A model generated the notes under the pieces. It was not told the DNA's origin. It searched no databases and worked only from the letters and a program-made list of their open reading frames with translations. Below, in pieces: positions 1 through 7,831 of a DNA stretch of 64,000 nucleotides. The DNA lies in the NCBI RefSeq assembly GCF_013248995.1, contig NZ_JABRPK010000004.1, positions 153,710 through 217,709 on the forward strand. Reading direction: 5' to 3'. This stretch comes from Frigoribacterium sp. VKM Ac-2836. Lineage in GTDB: Bacteria > Actinomycetota > Actinomycetes > Actinomycetales > Microbacteriaceae. The position numbers were made by a program, and so were the translations under genes. How positions within the stretch are numbered: the stretch's first letter is position 1; each line of letters opens with the position of its first letter.

Positions 1-1177
1 CGTCGAGCAGATGCGCGAGCACGGCACGACGGTCGACGAGTCCGACGAGGCCGTCCTGCGAGAAGACATCCGGCAGTCCCACGACGTGCGCGTGCTGCTC
101 AACACGGCCTGGCTGCCGCTCAGCGCCGAGAAGCTCGTCGAGGACCTCTACGCCCGACCGAACTGGCTCGCTTCGATCACCCCGCGGTGGACGCCCGAGC
201 AGCGTGCCCTGCTGCGGCGCGAGCGCGGGGCCGGGTTCACCATCTCCGACGTGCCGCTGCTCGACGAGGCGGCCGAATTGCTCGGCGAGTTCCAGGCGGG
301 TGTCGACCCCGAGCGGCTGGCGCGCAAGGCCCAGCGCAAACGTGACATCGAGAACGCCGAGCGCGCCATCGAGAACATGGGCGTCGAAGGCATGGTCAGC
401 GCCGAGCAGATCGCCGGCGGCTTCGCCGAGCGCGCCGCATCGATGACCACGGCCGAGCGGGCCGCGGGCGACCGCACCTGGGCGTTCGGGCACGTGGTCG
501 TCGACGAGGCGCAAGAGCTCTCGCCCATGCAGTGGCGACTGCTCTCGCGTCGGTGCCCGCTGCGGTCGTTCACCGTCGTCGGTGACATCGCGCAGGCGTC
601 GAGCCCGGCGTCGGCCTCCTCGTGGGACCGTGCCCTCCAGGCCCTGCTCGGTCGTCGTCGCGGCGGTGGCGCCCAAGGCACGTCGGCTCCCTGGCGGCTC
701 GAAGAGCTGACCGTCAACTACCGCACCCCGGCGCAGATCGTGACCTACGCCGAGGGCGTCGCGACGGCGACCGGGCTGCAGATCACCCCGAGCCGATCGG
801 TGCGCTCGAGTGAGTGGCCGGTGCGCGAGGTGACCGGCGCCTCCTCGAAGGACGACTTCGTCCGGGCCACGGTCGAGGCCGTCCGGGACGACCGGGCGAT
901 CGACTCCGAGGGAACCCTCGCGGTGATCGCGCCCGAACAGGCCGTCCTGACACTGGTCGAGGCGCTGTCCGCCGCGTTCGAGGGTCTGGTGGCTGCCGGT
1001 ACGGCGTCGCTCACCAAGCCGATCTCGGTGCTGAGCCCCGCGACGTCGAAGGGGCTCGAGTTCGACTCGGTCGTCGTGGTCGACCCCGAGCGAGTGCGCC
1101 AGGCCGGCCGACGCGGCAACGCCAGCCTCTACGTGGCCATGACCCGACCCACGCAACGCCTCACGGTCGTCTCGTAG
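1..1177 (+). CDS. HelD-like UvrD/Rep superfamily ATPase, C-terminal part (5' end outside window)
   Basis: The reading frame is open from the first codon of the window, so this is the 3' part of a longer gene. Visible superfamily 1 motifs are a Walker B-like VVVDEAQELSP (motif II), VVGDIAQASSP (motif III), LTVNYRTP (motif IV), SKGLEFDSVVVVDP (motif V) and YVAMTRPTQRLTVV (motif VI). The acidic loop and the spacing resemble HelD-type RNA polymerase recycling ATPases more than true DNA-repair helicases. The Walker A motif and the N-terminal RNAP-binding arm would lie upstream, so HelD cannot be separated from the related HelR (rifampicin tolerance) or from other UvrD-like helicases. Confidence 0.8.
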   Translation, partial: VEQMREHGTTVDESDEAVLREDIRQSHDVRVLLNTAWLPLSAEKLVEDLYARPNWLASITPRWTPEQRALLRRERGAGFTISDVPLLDEAAELLGEFQAGVDPERLARKAQRKRDIENAERAIENMGVEGMVSAEQIAGGFAERAASMTTAERAAGDRTWAFGHVVVDEAQELSPMQWRLLSRRCPLRSFTVVGDIAQASSPASASSWDRALQALLGRRRGGGAQGTSAPWRLEELTVNYRTPAQIVTYAEGVATATGLQITPSRSVRSSEWPVREVTGASSKDDFVRATVEAVRDDRAIDSEGTLAVIAPEQAVLTLVEALSAAFEGLVAAGTASLTKPISVLSPATSKGLEFDSVVVVDPERVRQAGRRGNASLYVAMTRPTQRLTVVS

Positions 1178-1222
1178 GCCGGGTCGCGGCATCCGGCGCT
1201 GCGTACCCGAGAATCGGGGGGC

Positions 1223-1852
1223 TCAGCGGTAGTCGGCCGGCCAGGTGAAGGCCGCGGGCGCGGTGACGGTCTCCCCGATCGGCGCGAGCACGAGGTCGAT
1301 GCGCTCGAAGTCCCGCAGGGGGAGGCCGGCCGGGTCGGCCGTGTACGGGCTGCCCCCGACGAAGGTGTGCAGCTCGAGACCGTCGCCCTGCCCGAGCGAC
1401 CCCACGCCCCGGCCGTCGAGTGCGACGTCCCATTCGCTGAAGAGTTGACCCAGCACGAACGTCTCGCGCGTGGGCGATTCGACGTGCACGATGCCGCTGG
1501 TGTCGTGGGTGTGGATCTCGGCGGCGAACTTCGTGGCTGAGTCGTGCCCGATGTCGCCGGGCACCGTCACCGCTCGTCCGTCCACGGTGATCGAGAGGTG
1601 CGTGTGCACGTGCATCGCGAGGTCCTGGCCCCAGACGTTCTCGAGGCCGGCGGCTGCCGCCCGGGTCTCGAGCTGGTCGGTCGAGGGGCGACCCCACGGA
1701 GGCGCGGTGGCGGCCCCGCGGACGTTCAGCGGGTTGCCGCTCTGCACCACGGCCACGCCGACCCCGCCCGCCACGAGGACGACGAGTGCGAGCAGCCCCG
1801 CCAGCACTTCGCCCGAGAGTCGACGCCGAGGTCGGCGCGCTCGGTCGCTCAT
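1223..1852 (-). CDS. Membrane-anchored or secreted His-rich protein of unknown function
   Basis: A protein of 209 residues. An Arg-rich N-terminus is followed by one hydrophobic segment (about residues 12-32, [21 protein letters not shown]), so it is probably exported and either anchored or cleaved. The outer domain has His clusters HVHTHLSITVDG and EIHTHDTSGIVHVES, then FVLGQLFSEWDV. I recall similar HTHDTSG-type proteins as uncharacterised secreted proteins in many bacteria, but no function is established. The His pattern is compatible with metal binding (inference). The ATG overlaps the stop of the emfourin gene (ATGA), so the two are probably co-translated. This makes it the third gene of an M4 protease/inhibitor operon. 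Confidence 0.75.
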   Translation of the reverse strand: MSDRARRPRRRLSGEVLAGLLALVVLVAGGVGVAVVQSGNPLNVRGAATAPPWGRPSTDQLETRAAAAGLENVWGQDLAMHVHTHLSITVDGRAVTVPGDIGHDSATKFAAEIHTHDTSGIVHVESPTRETFVLGQLFSEWDVALDGRGVGSLGQGDGLELHTFVGGSPYTADPAGLPLRDFERIDLVLAPIGETVTAPAAFTWPADYR

Positions 1853-2154
1853 CGCGTCGGACCGGCCTTCGCCTCGGCCTCGGAGGTGTCGCGGACACGG
1901 TCGACGAGCTCGCGCCACGGCCCCGTCACCTGCTGCTCGGGCAGCTTGGCCTTGCGGGTGGGGCGGGTCTCCGCCGTGATGACCCAGACGAATCGATCGG
2001 GCTGCACGGCCTGGGCGGCCGTCTGGGCCTGGGACCAGGGCACCTGGTCGATGAGGACGAGCCACGACTCGGTGTCGGGCTCGGAGTCGACGTCGACCGA
2101 CCAGCTGCGGGTGAGGCCGGCGAACCCACCGGAGCGCGACACGGTGACCTTCAT
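1849..2154 (-). CDS. Emfourin-like inhibitor of protealysin-type M4 protease
   Basis: A small protein of 101 residues starting MKVTVSRSGGFAGLTRSWSV and ending in a charged tail. The short beta-rich fold with the RSGGFAGL start and a conserved FVWVITAE segment matches the emfourin family, cytoplasmic proteins that inhibit protealysin-like M4 peptidases (family knowledge). It lies 56 bp downstream of exactly such a protease on the same strand, which supports the call. A TAGCAT hexamer 7 nt before the ATG (2162-2167 on the minus strand) suggests it can also be transcribed alone without a leader, giving inhibitor in excess of enzyme. The longer in-frame upstream start would overlap the protease end and has no support. 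Confidence 0.8.
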   Translation of the reverse strand: MKVTVSRSGGFAGLTRSWSVDVDSEPDTESWLVLIDQVPWSQAQTAAQAVQPDRFVWVITAETRPTRKAKLPEQQVTGPWRELVDRVRDTSEAEAKAGPTR

Positions 2155-2161
2155 GGGCGAG

Positions 2162-2167
2162 ATGCTA
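2162..2167 (-). promoter_or_regulatory. Candidate -10 hexamer of leaderless emfourin transcript
   Basis: TAGCAT on the minus strand ends 7 nt before the ATG at 2154. The spacing matches many other genes in this window. No clear -35 is visible. Confidence 0.4.
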
Positions 2168-2210
2168 CCCCTGCGATGTGCGGGGCAGCAGGGTCTCGCG
2201 CCGGCCGGCG

Positions 2211-3248
2211 TCAGAACGCCGGGGTGACCCCGACGCCCTCCCACCCGGCCGAGGTCGCCCGGGTCTCGTCGGAGTCCGCTCCGTACCGTGCCGTGGCCGC
2301 CTCCACGGTCGCCGCCGCGAACTGCGCGAAGGTCGCCTCGGTCGACAAGGTGCCTCCGGTCAGCGTGTCGTACCAGACCTGCCCGGCCCGCAGCCAGGCC
2401 TCGCCGCCCAGCGCCTCGGCGACGAGGTAGAAGGCCCGGTTGGGGATGCCCGAGTTGAGGTGCACCCCACCGTTGTCGTCGGTGGTCTCGACGTAGTCGT
2501 CCAGGTGCCCGGGTTGGGGGTCCTTGCCGAGGACGTCGTCGTCGTACGCGGTGCCCGGGGCCTTCATCGACCGCAGGGCCCGACCCTGCACCTCGGGCGT
2601 GAAGAGCCCCTCGCCGATCAGCCAGGTGGCCTGATCGGCAGTCTGACCGAACAGGTGCTGTTCGACGAGTGCCCCGAACACGTCGCTGACCGACTCGTTG
2701 AGCGCGCCTGACTGCCCCTGGTACGTAAGGTTCGCGGTGTACTGCGTGACGCCGTGGGTGAGCTCGTGCCCGATGACGCTGACCGAGGCCGTGAAGCGCT
2801 CGAACACCTCGCCGTCGCCATCGCCGAACACCATGCGCTCACCGTTCCAGAAGGCGTTGTCGTAGTCCTGGCCGTAGTGGATCGTCGCGTCGAGGGGCAG
2901 CCCGGCGCCGTCGATCGACGACCGCCCGTACACCTCGCGGAACAGGGCGTAGGTGGCGCCGAGGGCGTCGTAGGCCTCGGTCGCGGCGACGTCGTCGGTG
3001 GCGGGCTCGCCTTCACCCCGCACGCGGACACCCGGCAGCTCTTCGCTGCCCTGCGCGTCGAAGATCGTCCGTTCGAGCACGGCCCCGCCGCCGAGCGCCC
3101 CTTGGACCACCGGGGGAGTGGCGTTGCGGTCGACGGCCTCCATCGCGAGCAGACCGTTGCGCGCGGCCTGCGGCGCCCGGTGCAGACGGGGCGAGTCGGC
3201 CTCGGCGAGGTGAGCGAGCAGGTACGGGGGGACGATGAACCGCGACAT
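2211..3248 (-). CDS. M4 family metallopeptidase, protealysin-like
   Basis: A zinc metalloprotease of 345 residues. The zinc motif HELTH lies at residues 161-165, with the third ligand Glu185 in NESVSD and the active-site His in GGVHLNSGIPNRAFYL, a complete thermolysin-type active site. There is no signal peptide. The N-terminus MSRFIVPPYLLAHLAE is the short protealysin-type propeptide with its PPY motif, not a long thermolysin propeptide (family knowledge). Autoprocessing would release an enzyme of about 32 kDa. It is followed on the same strand by an emfourin-like inhibitor and a His-rich exported protein. Natural substrates of protealysin-like proteases are poorly known; roles in interaction with other cells are discussed for Serratia protealysin. 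Confidence 0.93.
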   Translation of the reverse strand: MSRFIVPPYLLAHLAEADSPRLHRAPQAARNGLLAMEAVDRNATPPVVQGALGGGAVLERTIFDAQGSEELPGVRVRGEGEPATDDVAATEAYDALGATYALFREVYGRSSIDGAGLPLDATIHYGQDYDNAFWNGERMVFGDGDGEVFERFTASVSVIGHELTHGVTQYTANLTYQGQSGALNESVSDVFGALVEQHLFGQTADQATWLIGEGLFTPEVQGRALRSMKAPGTAYDDDVLGKDPQPGHLDDYVETTDDNGGVHLNSGIPNRAFYLVAEALGGEAWLRAGQVWYDTLTGGTLSTEATFAQFAAATVEAATARYGADSDETRATSAGWEGVGVTPAF

Positions 3249-3334
3249 GCGTGCACTCTCGCACGGGCCTCCGACATCGGTCCGGACTGTTCACACGATC
3301 GTGACGTGGACCCGGGGTGGGCCGTCCGCGCGAC

Positions 3335-3340
3335 TACCGT
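3335..3340 (+). promoter_or_regulatory. Candidate -10 hexamer of leaderless apt transcript
   Basis: TACCGT ends 7 nt before the apt ATG at 3348. No Shine-Dalgarno sequence lies between them. Confidence 0.4.
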
Positions 3341-3347
3341 TGACCCC

Positions 3348-3887
3348 ATGACCGTCACCGATGCCTCCTCGTTCGTCGACAGCAAGATCGCCGTCGTCCC
3401 CGACTTCCCCAAGCCCGGCATCCTCTTCCGTGACGTCACGCCGCTCTTCTCCGACGCGGACGCCTTCGCCACCGTGACCACGGCCCTCTCCGAGCCGTTC
3501 GACGGCGGGTTCGTCGCCGTCGCCGGCATCGAGGCGCGGGGCTTCGCGCTCGCCGGGGCCATCGCGATCGAGCAGGGCGTCGGCGTGCTCACGGTGCGCA
3601 AGGCGGGCAAGCTCCCCGGCGAGGTGCTCAGCGAGAGCTACGCCCTCGAGTACGGCGAGGCCACGCTCGAACTGCGTCCGAACCAGATCCCCGCGGGGTC
3701 GAGCGTCCTCATCGTCGACGACGTGCTCGCGACCGGCGGCACGGTCGAGGCGACCATCACCCTGCTCGAACGAGCAGGTTACGTCGTGGCCGGCGTCGCG
3801 GTGCTGCTCGAACTCGACGGTCTCGACGGCCGGGCCCGCCTCGAGGGTCATGTCCCCGTGCACGCCCTCTCGTCCGCCCCCGCCTGA
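3348..3887 (+). CDS. apt: Adenine phosphoribosyltransferase
   Basis: A cytoplasmic purine-salvage enzyme that makes AMP from adenine and PRPP. The protein has 179 residues, the usual family length. The PRPP-binding motif VLIVDDVLATGGT is intact, and FPKPGILFRDVTPLF and AGIEARGF near the N-terminus are typical of Apt. The ATG is chosen because the longer in-frame extension runs antisense into the protease gene and because a TACCGT hexamer sits 7 nt upstream. In many actinobacteria apt lies beside secDF/relA; here it stands alone, divergent from the M4 protease. Confidence 0.95.
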   Translation: MTVTDASSFVDSKIAVVPDFPKPGILFRDVTPLFSDADAFATVTTALSEPFDGGFVAVAGIEARGFALAGAIAIEQGVGVLTVRKAGKLPGEVLSESYALEYGEATLELRPNQIPAGSSVLIVDDVLATGGTVEATITLLERAGYVVAGVAVLLELDGLDGRARLEGHVPVHALSSAPA

Positions 3888-3900
3888 GCGCCCGCCCGTT

Positions 3901-4137
3901 CTAGCCGGCGGCGCGAGGCCTCTGGGTCCCTCCGACGATGATGATGACCACGCCCGCGACAAAGGTGACGACCGGCGCGTAGAGGGCCAGCCACGCCGTC
4001 CGGCTCATGTCGGATGTCACCTCGGCGCCTTCGTCGGCCGCGATACCCAGATTCACGAGGTGCACCGCAGCCCACACGCCACCGACCATGCTCATGAGCG
4101 TCAGCGCCGCGCCGAGCCAGATCAGGTTCTTCACCAT
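3901..4137 (-). CDS. Small two-helix membrane protein, unknown function
   Basis: A protein of 78 residues with two predicted transmembrane helices (about residues 5-28 and 50-70) joined by an acidic loop, ending in a short basic tail. No catalytic motif is visible. A purine-rich GAGAGG ribosome-binding site precedes the ATG, and a TACACT -10-like hexamer lies about 34 bp upstream on the minus strand (4171-4176). It converges with apt. Codon use is normal for the window, so it is probably a real gene. Confidence 0.6.
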   Translation of the reverse strand: MVKNLIWLGAALTLMSMVGGVWAAVHLVNLGIAADEGAEVTSDMSRTAWLALYAPVVTFVAGVVIIIVGGTQRPRAAG

Positions 4138-4406
4138 CGCCTCTCAGTTGCACCGGTGGTTGACGACGTCAGTGTAATTCGCTCGACGCCACCACGTGTC
4201 GAGGTCGTACGTGGCTTTCACGAACGCCAACTGCTCTCGGTAGATGCAGCGGCATCGCAACTGCTGTGTGGAACATGTGGTATGAAAAACTCTGTCAGAC
4301 GGTTGTGGTCACGTCAAGGGCGGCACTCGGCGGTCGGTGGTCGGCACCTTCGTGTCGCCGCTGCTGATCGAACCGGGCTCTGCGGGGCAGAACACCATCC
4401 GACTGT
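4138..4406. other. Intergenic region without recognised gene
   Basis: This stretch of 269 bp is somewhat less GC-rich than its surroundings. Apart from the likely promoter of the gene at 3901-4137 near its left end, I see no convincing gene, tRNA or terminator. An open frame beginning near 4282 runs antisense through the M50 gene and looks like a shadow. Confidence 0.4.
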
Positions 4407-5141
4407 TCAGGCGAACGAGCGCGCGGCCTCAAGCGCCCCGGGGAAGAGCAGCCCCGCCCCGCCCAGCAGGCAGGCGAGGGCGACGAGCACGAACACCCCG
4501 ACCCAGACCACGCCCGGCACCCGGGTCAGCCCGGCGAGCTGGTCGGCGTCCGATGCCGTAGAGCGAGAGCGACGTCGGCTGCGTTGCAGTTCGAGCGAGG
4601 CGCGCAGCGCCCCGAACCCCAGCACCGAGGTCACGACCAGCCCGAACACGGCCTGCCAGGTCGGCGACGCGAAGAACGTGACGACGACCACGAGGGCGGC
4701 GCCCAGCAGCACCACCCAGAGTCCGAACCAGTTGCGAATCTGCACGAGCATCAGCGCGAGCAGCAGAAGCAGCGCCCAGAGCAGCCCGGCCGCGTACCCC
4801 GCCGACAGCAACCACGCGGCGCCCAGGGCGGCGATCGCCGGAGCCGTGTAGCCGGCGAGCAGCGTGATGATCATGCCCGGCCCGGTCCGCGGCCCCTTCG
4901 ACACCGTCAGTCCCGAGGTGTCCGAGTGCAGTCGGATGCCCGTCAGTCGTCGTCCGGTCAGCACCGCGGCGAGACCGTGCCCGCCCTCGTGCACGACGGT
5001 GACGGCGTGCCGCACCGTGTGCCAGGTGCCCGGCAGCAGCACGAGCAGCAGGCCGGCGGCCACGCTGGCGAGCAGCCACGAGCCGGGCAGGGGAGCGGCG
5101 AGTTGGCTGATGCGGGCCCAGAGGTCGGTGAGTGCGTCCAC
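4407..5141 (-). CDS. M50-type membrane metallopeptidase-like protein
   Basis: A polytopic membrane protein of 244 residues. VVHEGGHGLAAVLTGRR contains the HExxH zinc motif HEGGH next to a hydrophobic segment, as in the M50B-like group of intramembrane site-2-type proteases. A long loop with a short conserved SDTSGLTVSKGPR stretch follows, then several hydrophobic helices, including a Leu-rich one near residues 130-150. It lacks a PDZ domain and is smaller than RseP/SpoIVFB-type enzymes, so its substrate is unknown. GTG is the start: a TAGGCT hexamer lies 6 nt upstream (5148-5153, minus strand). It is divergent from a VanZ-like gene. Confidence 0.8.
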   Translation of the reverse strand: MDALTDLWARISQLAAPLPGSWLLASVAAGLLLVLLPGTWHTVRHAVTVVHEGGHGLAAVLTGRRLTGIRLHSDTSGLTVSKGPRTGPGMIITLLAGYTAPAIAALGAAWLLSAGYAAGLLWALLLLLALMLVQIRNWFGLWVVLLGAALVVVVTFFASPTWQAVFGLVVTSVLGFGALRASLELQRSRRRSRSTASDADQLAGLTRVPGVVWVGVFVLVALACLLGGAGLLFPGALEAARSFA

Positions 5142-5288
5142 GCGACGAGCCTAGGAGGCGCGGTGTACGCGGTCGCGCACCGCGCCTCCTCGGCTCTGCC
5201 GCGGTCGCCCGCGGGGTGGGTCGTCCTCGAGGTTGATCTTCGGCCGTTCCGGGCGTCCTCCCACCGACCGGTGCCGCACGATGGACGG

Positions 5289-5744
5289 ATGCGTCGCGCC
5301 GTGCTCCTCCTGCTCACCCTCGTCTACCTCGCCGGGGTCGCCTGGATGACCCTGCGCCCCAGCGTCTACGACGCGAACACGGGGGCGCTGCTCTGGCGGG
5401 CGCTCGACGTGTTCGCGCGGCACGACGAGACCGCGTGGATCACCTTCGCCCGGGTCGAGGCGGCCGCCAACGTGGCCATGTTCGTGCCGATGGGCATGTT
5501 CCCGGCGCTGCTGCTGCCCAAGCGGTTCTGGTGGGTGGGCATCCTGGTGGGCTTCGCCGCGACGGTGGGCATCGAGACCTACCAGGCGACGTACCTGTCG
5601 GCGACCCGCTTCTCCGACCCGCAGGACCTCGTGATGAACACCTTGGGGGCGGCGATCGGCGCGGCCTTCGTCGGACTCGTGCTTCCTCGGCGGCGGCGGG
5701 GGCGGGCCCGATCACGACAGGGCTCGACGTCGCCCGTCTGGTAG
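5289..5744 (+). CDS. VanZ family membrane protein
   Basis: A protein of 151 residues with four hydrophobic segments. The family hallmarks are present: TLRP after the first helix, a conserved NVAMFVPMGMFPALL segment, and the GIETYQ...RFSDPQDLVMNTLGAAIGA region. VanZ-like proteins are integral membrane proteins of mostly unknown function; one member gives low-level teicoplanin resistance. The ATG at MRRAVLLLLTLV is preferred because it begins the first membrane helix; the longer frame upstream is antisense to the M50 gene. The -10 of rpsO (TAGGCT, 5742-5747) overlaps its stop codon. Confidence 0.85.
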   Translation: MRRAVLLLLTLVYLAGVAWMTLRPSVYDANTGALLWRALDVFARHDETAWITFARVEAAANVAMFVPMGMFPALLLPKRFWWVGILVGFAATVGIETYQATYLSATRFSDPQDLVMNTLGAAIGAAFVGLVLPRRRRGRARSRQGSTSPVW

Positions 5745-5747
5745 GCT
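5742..5747 (+). promoter_or_regulatory. Candidate -10 of rpsO
   Basis: TAGGCT overlaps the end of the VanZ-like gene and would give an rpsO leader of about 85 nt containing a Shine-Dalgarno-like GAAAGGGGA just before the ATG. Confidence 0.35.
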
Positions 5748-5837
5748 CCTCAGGTTGCCGTCTGAACGGCCGCGGAGAAAGAGAGCTCGCACATCCGGTG
5801 ACGAGCACCGCGCAACGAACTGAAAGGGGATCCACCT

Positions 5838-6107
5838 ATGGCACTCGCACCTGACGTCAAGACCCGGATCATCGAAGAATACGCGACCCACCCCGGCGAC
5901 ACCGGATCCCCCGAGGTCCAGATCGCCGTGATGACGCAGCGCATCCTCGACCTCACCGAGCACCTCAAAGAGCACAAGCACGACCACCACTCGCGTCGTG
6001 GTCTGCTGCTGCTCGTCGGCCAGCGCCGTCGCCTCCTGGGCTACCTGTCCAGGGTCGACATCGAGCGCTACCGTACGCTCATCGGTCGTCTCGGCCTGCG
6101 CCGCTAG
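5838..6107 (+). CDS. rpsO: 30S ribosomal protein S15
   Basis: A protein of 89 residues, the standard S15 length. The conserved [15 protein letters not shown] and [25 protein letters not shown] helices that bind the 16S rRNA central domain are intact. A good Shine-Dalgarno sequence (AAAGGGGA) precedes the ATG. It is followed by a strong hairpin terminator, so it is probably monocistronic. pnp lies downstream, as is usual, but a gene on the opposite strand separates the two. Confidence 0.98.
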   Translation: MALAPDVKTRIIEEYATHPGDTGSPEVQIAVMTQRILDLTEHLKEHKHDHHSRRGLLLLVGQRRRLLGYLSRVDIERYRTLIGRLGLRR

Positions 6108-6132
6108 TCTTCGCGCTCCGAACGTCTCGACG

Positions 6133-6162
6133 ACGGCCTCCTCTGTTCGCAGAGGGGGCCGT
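6133..6162 (+). terminator. Hairpin terminator after rpsO
   Basis: A stem of 13 pairs with one G-T pair and a TTCG tetraloop, followed by a short T/C-rich tract. It sits between rpsO and the convergent cell-wall gene and may serve both. Confidence 0.75.
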
Positions 6163-6224
6163 TCTCTCGTCCCCGGCGACACGGTCCGCCCGTCGCCCGT
6201 CGCCCGTGGCCCGACGGCCGGGAC

Positions 6225-7493
6225 TCAGTACCAGTTGTTCGCGACCGAGTGCGCCCAGGCGGCGCACATCGTGCCGTAGCGGCCCTGGATGTAGCCGATG
6301 CCCCAGTTCACCTGGGTGCGGTAGTTCGTCTGCCAGTCGAGCCCGCTCGAGACCATCTTGTTGCCGGGCAGGGCCTGAGGGATGCCGTAGGCCCCTCCCG
6401 AAGGGTTGGTCGCGTTGGTGCGCCAGCCCGACTCCTTGTTCCAGAGCTGGACGAGGCAGGTGTACTCGGCGCCGCTGCCGACCTTCGTCGCGGCATAGGC
6501 CTTGGCGCCGGCCGGGTCGTTGACGGCACCGACCGGGGGAGTCGTGCCCCCGCCGCCCGCGCCGCCTGAGCCTCCGCTGCCCGAGCCTCCGCTGCCCGAG
6601 CCTCCGCCGCCGGCCACGGGCGCCGTGCCCCCAGACGATCCGCCGCCCCCGGACGGGCCAGAGGGTGTCTTCGCGCTGGTCGCGGCCTGCGCCTTCGCCG
6701 CCGCCTGCTGGGCCGCGTAGGCCTGCTGTGCGGCCACGCCGGCTCGGTACTGCTGTTCGAGATCGGCAGTCGAGTCCTTGAGCGCGGCGAGTTGGGCGTA
6801 GAGGTCGGTCGAGCGCTGCGTGGCAGTCGTGACCTCGGCGTCGGCGCTCGCCTGGGCGGAGGCCGCCTCGTCGGCCGTGGCCTGGGCATCGCGGGCGAGG
6901 GAGTCACGGCGGTCGGCGGCGGTCGTCGCCTGTTCACTGAGTGACGACACCGTGTTGCTCGCCGTCGTGGCGTCGGCCAGCACCGTCTGCCATCGATCGC
7001 CGAGCTGCGTCAGCGAGCCCAGCTGGTAGAGCGCGGCCCCGGGGTCGGGCGACGTGAAGAGGTCGGTGCCCATCGTCCGTGTGCCACCGGTTCGGAACAG
7101 GGTTCCGGCCAACTGGCCGGCCTCCTGCTTCGCGGTCTCGGCGCCGGCCCTGGCACGCTCCGCATCGGCGGCGAGTTCGTCCGCCCGCTGCGAGGCGGCC
7201 GCCAGGTCGGCTTGCGCCGCCGCGTTCGCCTGGTCTGCGAGCACGGCCTCGTCACTGCGGTCGGACGCGGTCTTCTCGAGGCTGTCGAGTGACGCCTCGA
7301 TCAGGTCGACCTGCGCCTGGGTCGCCGCGGCGTTGCCCTTCGCGGCCTCGACCTGTGCCCAGGTCGGGTACCCCGCGGCGGTTGCGGCGGACGGCGCCAC
7401 GAGCGCCGTCAGGACGAGAGCCAAGGAGGCGCCGGTCGCCACCGCGAGACGACTCGCGCGACGATCCCGGCCGGACCTGTCGTGAGCACGCAT
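6225..7493 (-). CDS. Secreted coiled-coil protein with C-terminal lytic-transglycosylase-like domain
   Basis: A protein of 422 residues. A Sec signal peptide occupies about residues 1-40 (basic start, hydrophobic core, cut near ATAA). Residues about 45-310 are Ala/Asp/Gln-rich and predicted coiled coil, like the helical regions of cell-wall hydrolase regulators. A Gly/Ser-rich linker follows. The C-terminal 90 residues contain LWNKESGWRTNATNPSGGAYGIPQALP, matching the SLT-like fold with its catalytic Glu in NKESGW. The likely role is peptidoglycan cleavage or remodelling outside the cell. TAGGGT 7 nt before the ATG (7501-7506, minus strand) fixes the start. It converges with rpsO and diverges from pnp. 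Confidence 0.85.
   Translation of the reverse strand: MRAHDRSGRDRRASRLAVATGASLALVLTALVAPSAATAAGYPTWAQVEAAKGNAAATQAQVDLIEASLDSLEKTASDRSDEAVLADQANAAAQADLAAASQRADELAADAERARAGAETAKQEAGQLAGTLFRTGGTRTMGTDLFTSPDPGAALYQLGSLTQLGDRWQTVLADATTASNTVSSLSEQATTAADRRDSLARDAQATADEAASAQASADAEVTTATQRSTDLYAQLAALKDSTADLEQQYRAGVAAQQAYAAQQAAAKAQAATSAKTPSGPSGGGGSSGGTAPVAGGGGSGSGGSGSGGSGGAGGGGTTPPVGAVNDPAGAKAYAATKVGSGAEYTCLVQLWNKESGWRTNATNPSGGAYGIPQALPGNKMVSSGLDWQTNYRTQVNWGIGYIQGRYGTMCAAWAHSVANNWY
6568..6606. repeat. 15-bp tandem repeat in the Gly/Ser linker
   Basis: The unit GAGCCTCCGCTGCCC occurs at 6568-6582 and 6583-6597, followed by a partial third copy. It encodes part of the Gly/Ser linker of the transglycosylase-like protein and could vary in copy number. 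Confidence 0.7.
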
Positions 7494-7831
7494 GGAGACG
7501 ACCCTAACGCCGTCCTCCCGGCACCGCGCCTCCCCGTCCGGGCGACACCCGCTCTCCGCACCCGGCCGGAAGGGTGCGAGTGCTAGAGTCGCGCTCGGAG
7601 CAGGCCGGTACGGCTGCTGGTCACCGGTGGTGACAGGCGGAATGCCCCGACCGACGCCGAGCGTCCCGGTCGGGTGCGGGGTCCGACCGTTTCTACTGTT
7701 GGCCAGACGTGCCACCGCCTCCGTCGCGTTGTCGCACGTGCATGTCGCCATGCCGTCCACGCCGCCCGCTCCCGGTACACATCGATGCCCACACGGGGCC
7801 TCGATGCAAAACAAAGAGGAGTAGCCCCCAC
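7494..7831. promoter_or_regulatory. Divergent promoter region and structured pnp leader
   Basis: This 338-bp region has no gene. It carries the minus-strand promoter above and, on the plus strand, an extended -10-like TGCTAGAGT (TAGAGT at 7584-7589), giving a pnp leader of about 240 nt. Two hairpins are visible in the leader: GTCACC/GGTGAC (7620-7634) and CCCGACCG/CGGTCGGG (7646-7674). AAAGAGGAG lies about 10 nt before the pnp ATG. PNPase autoregulates through its leader in E. coli; the same here is only a hypothesis. Confidence 0.5.
7501..7506 (-). promoter_or_regulatory. Candidate -10 of the leaderless transglycosylase-like gene
   Basis: TAGGGT on the minus strand ends 7 nt before the ATG at 7493. 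There is no ribosome-binding site in between. Confidence 0.4.
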
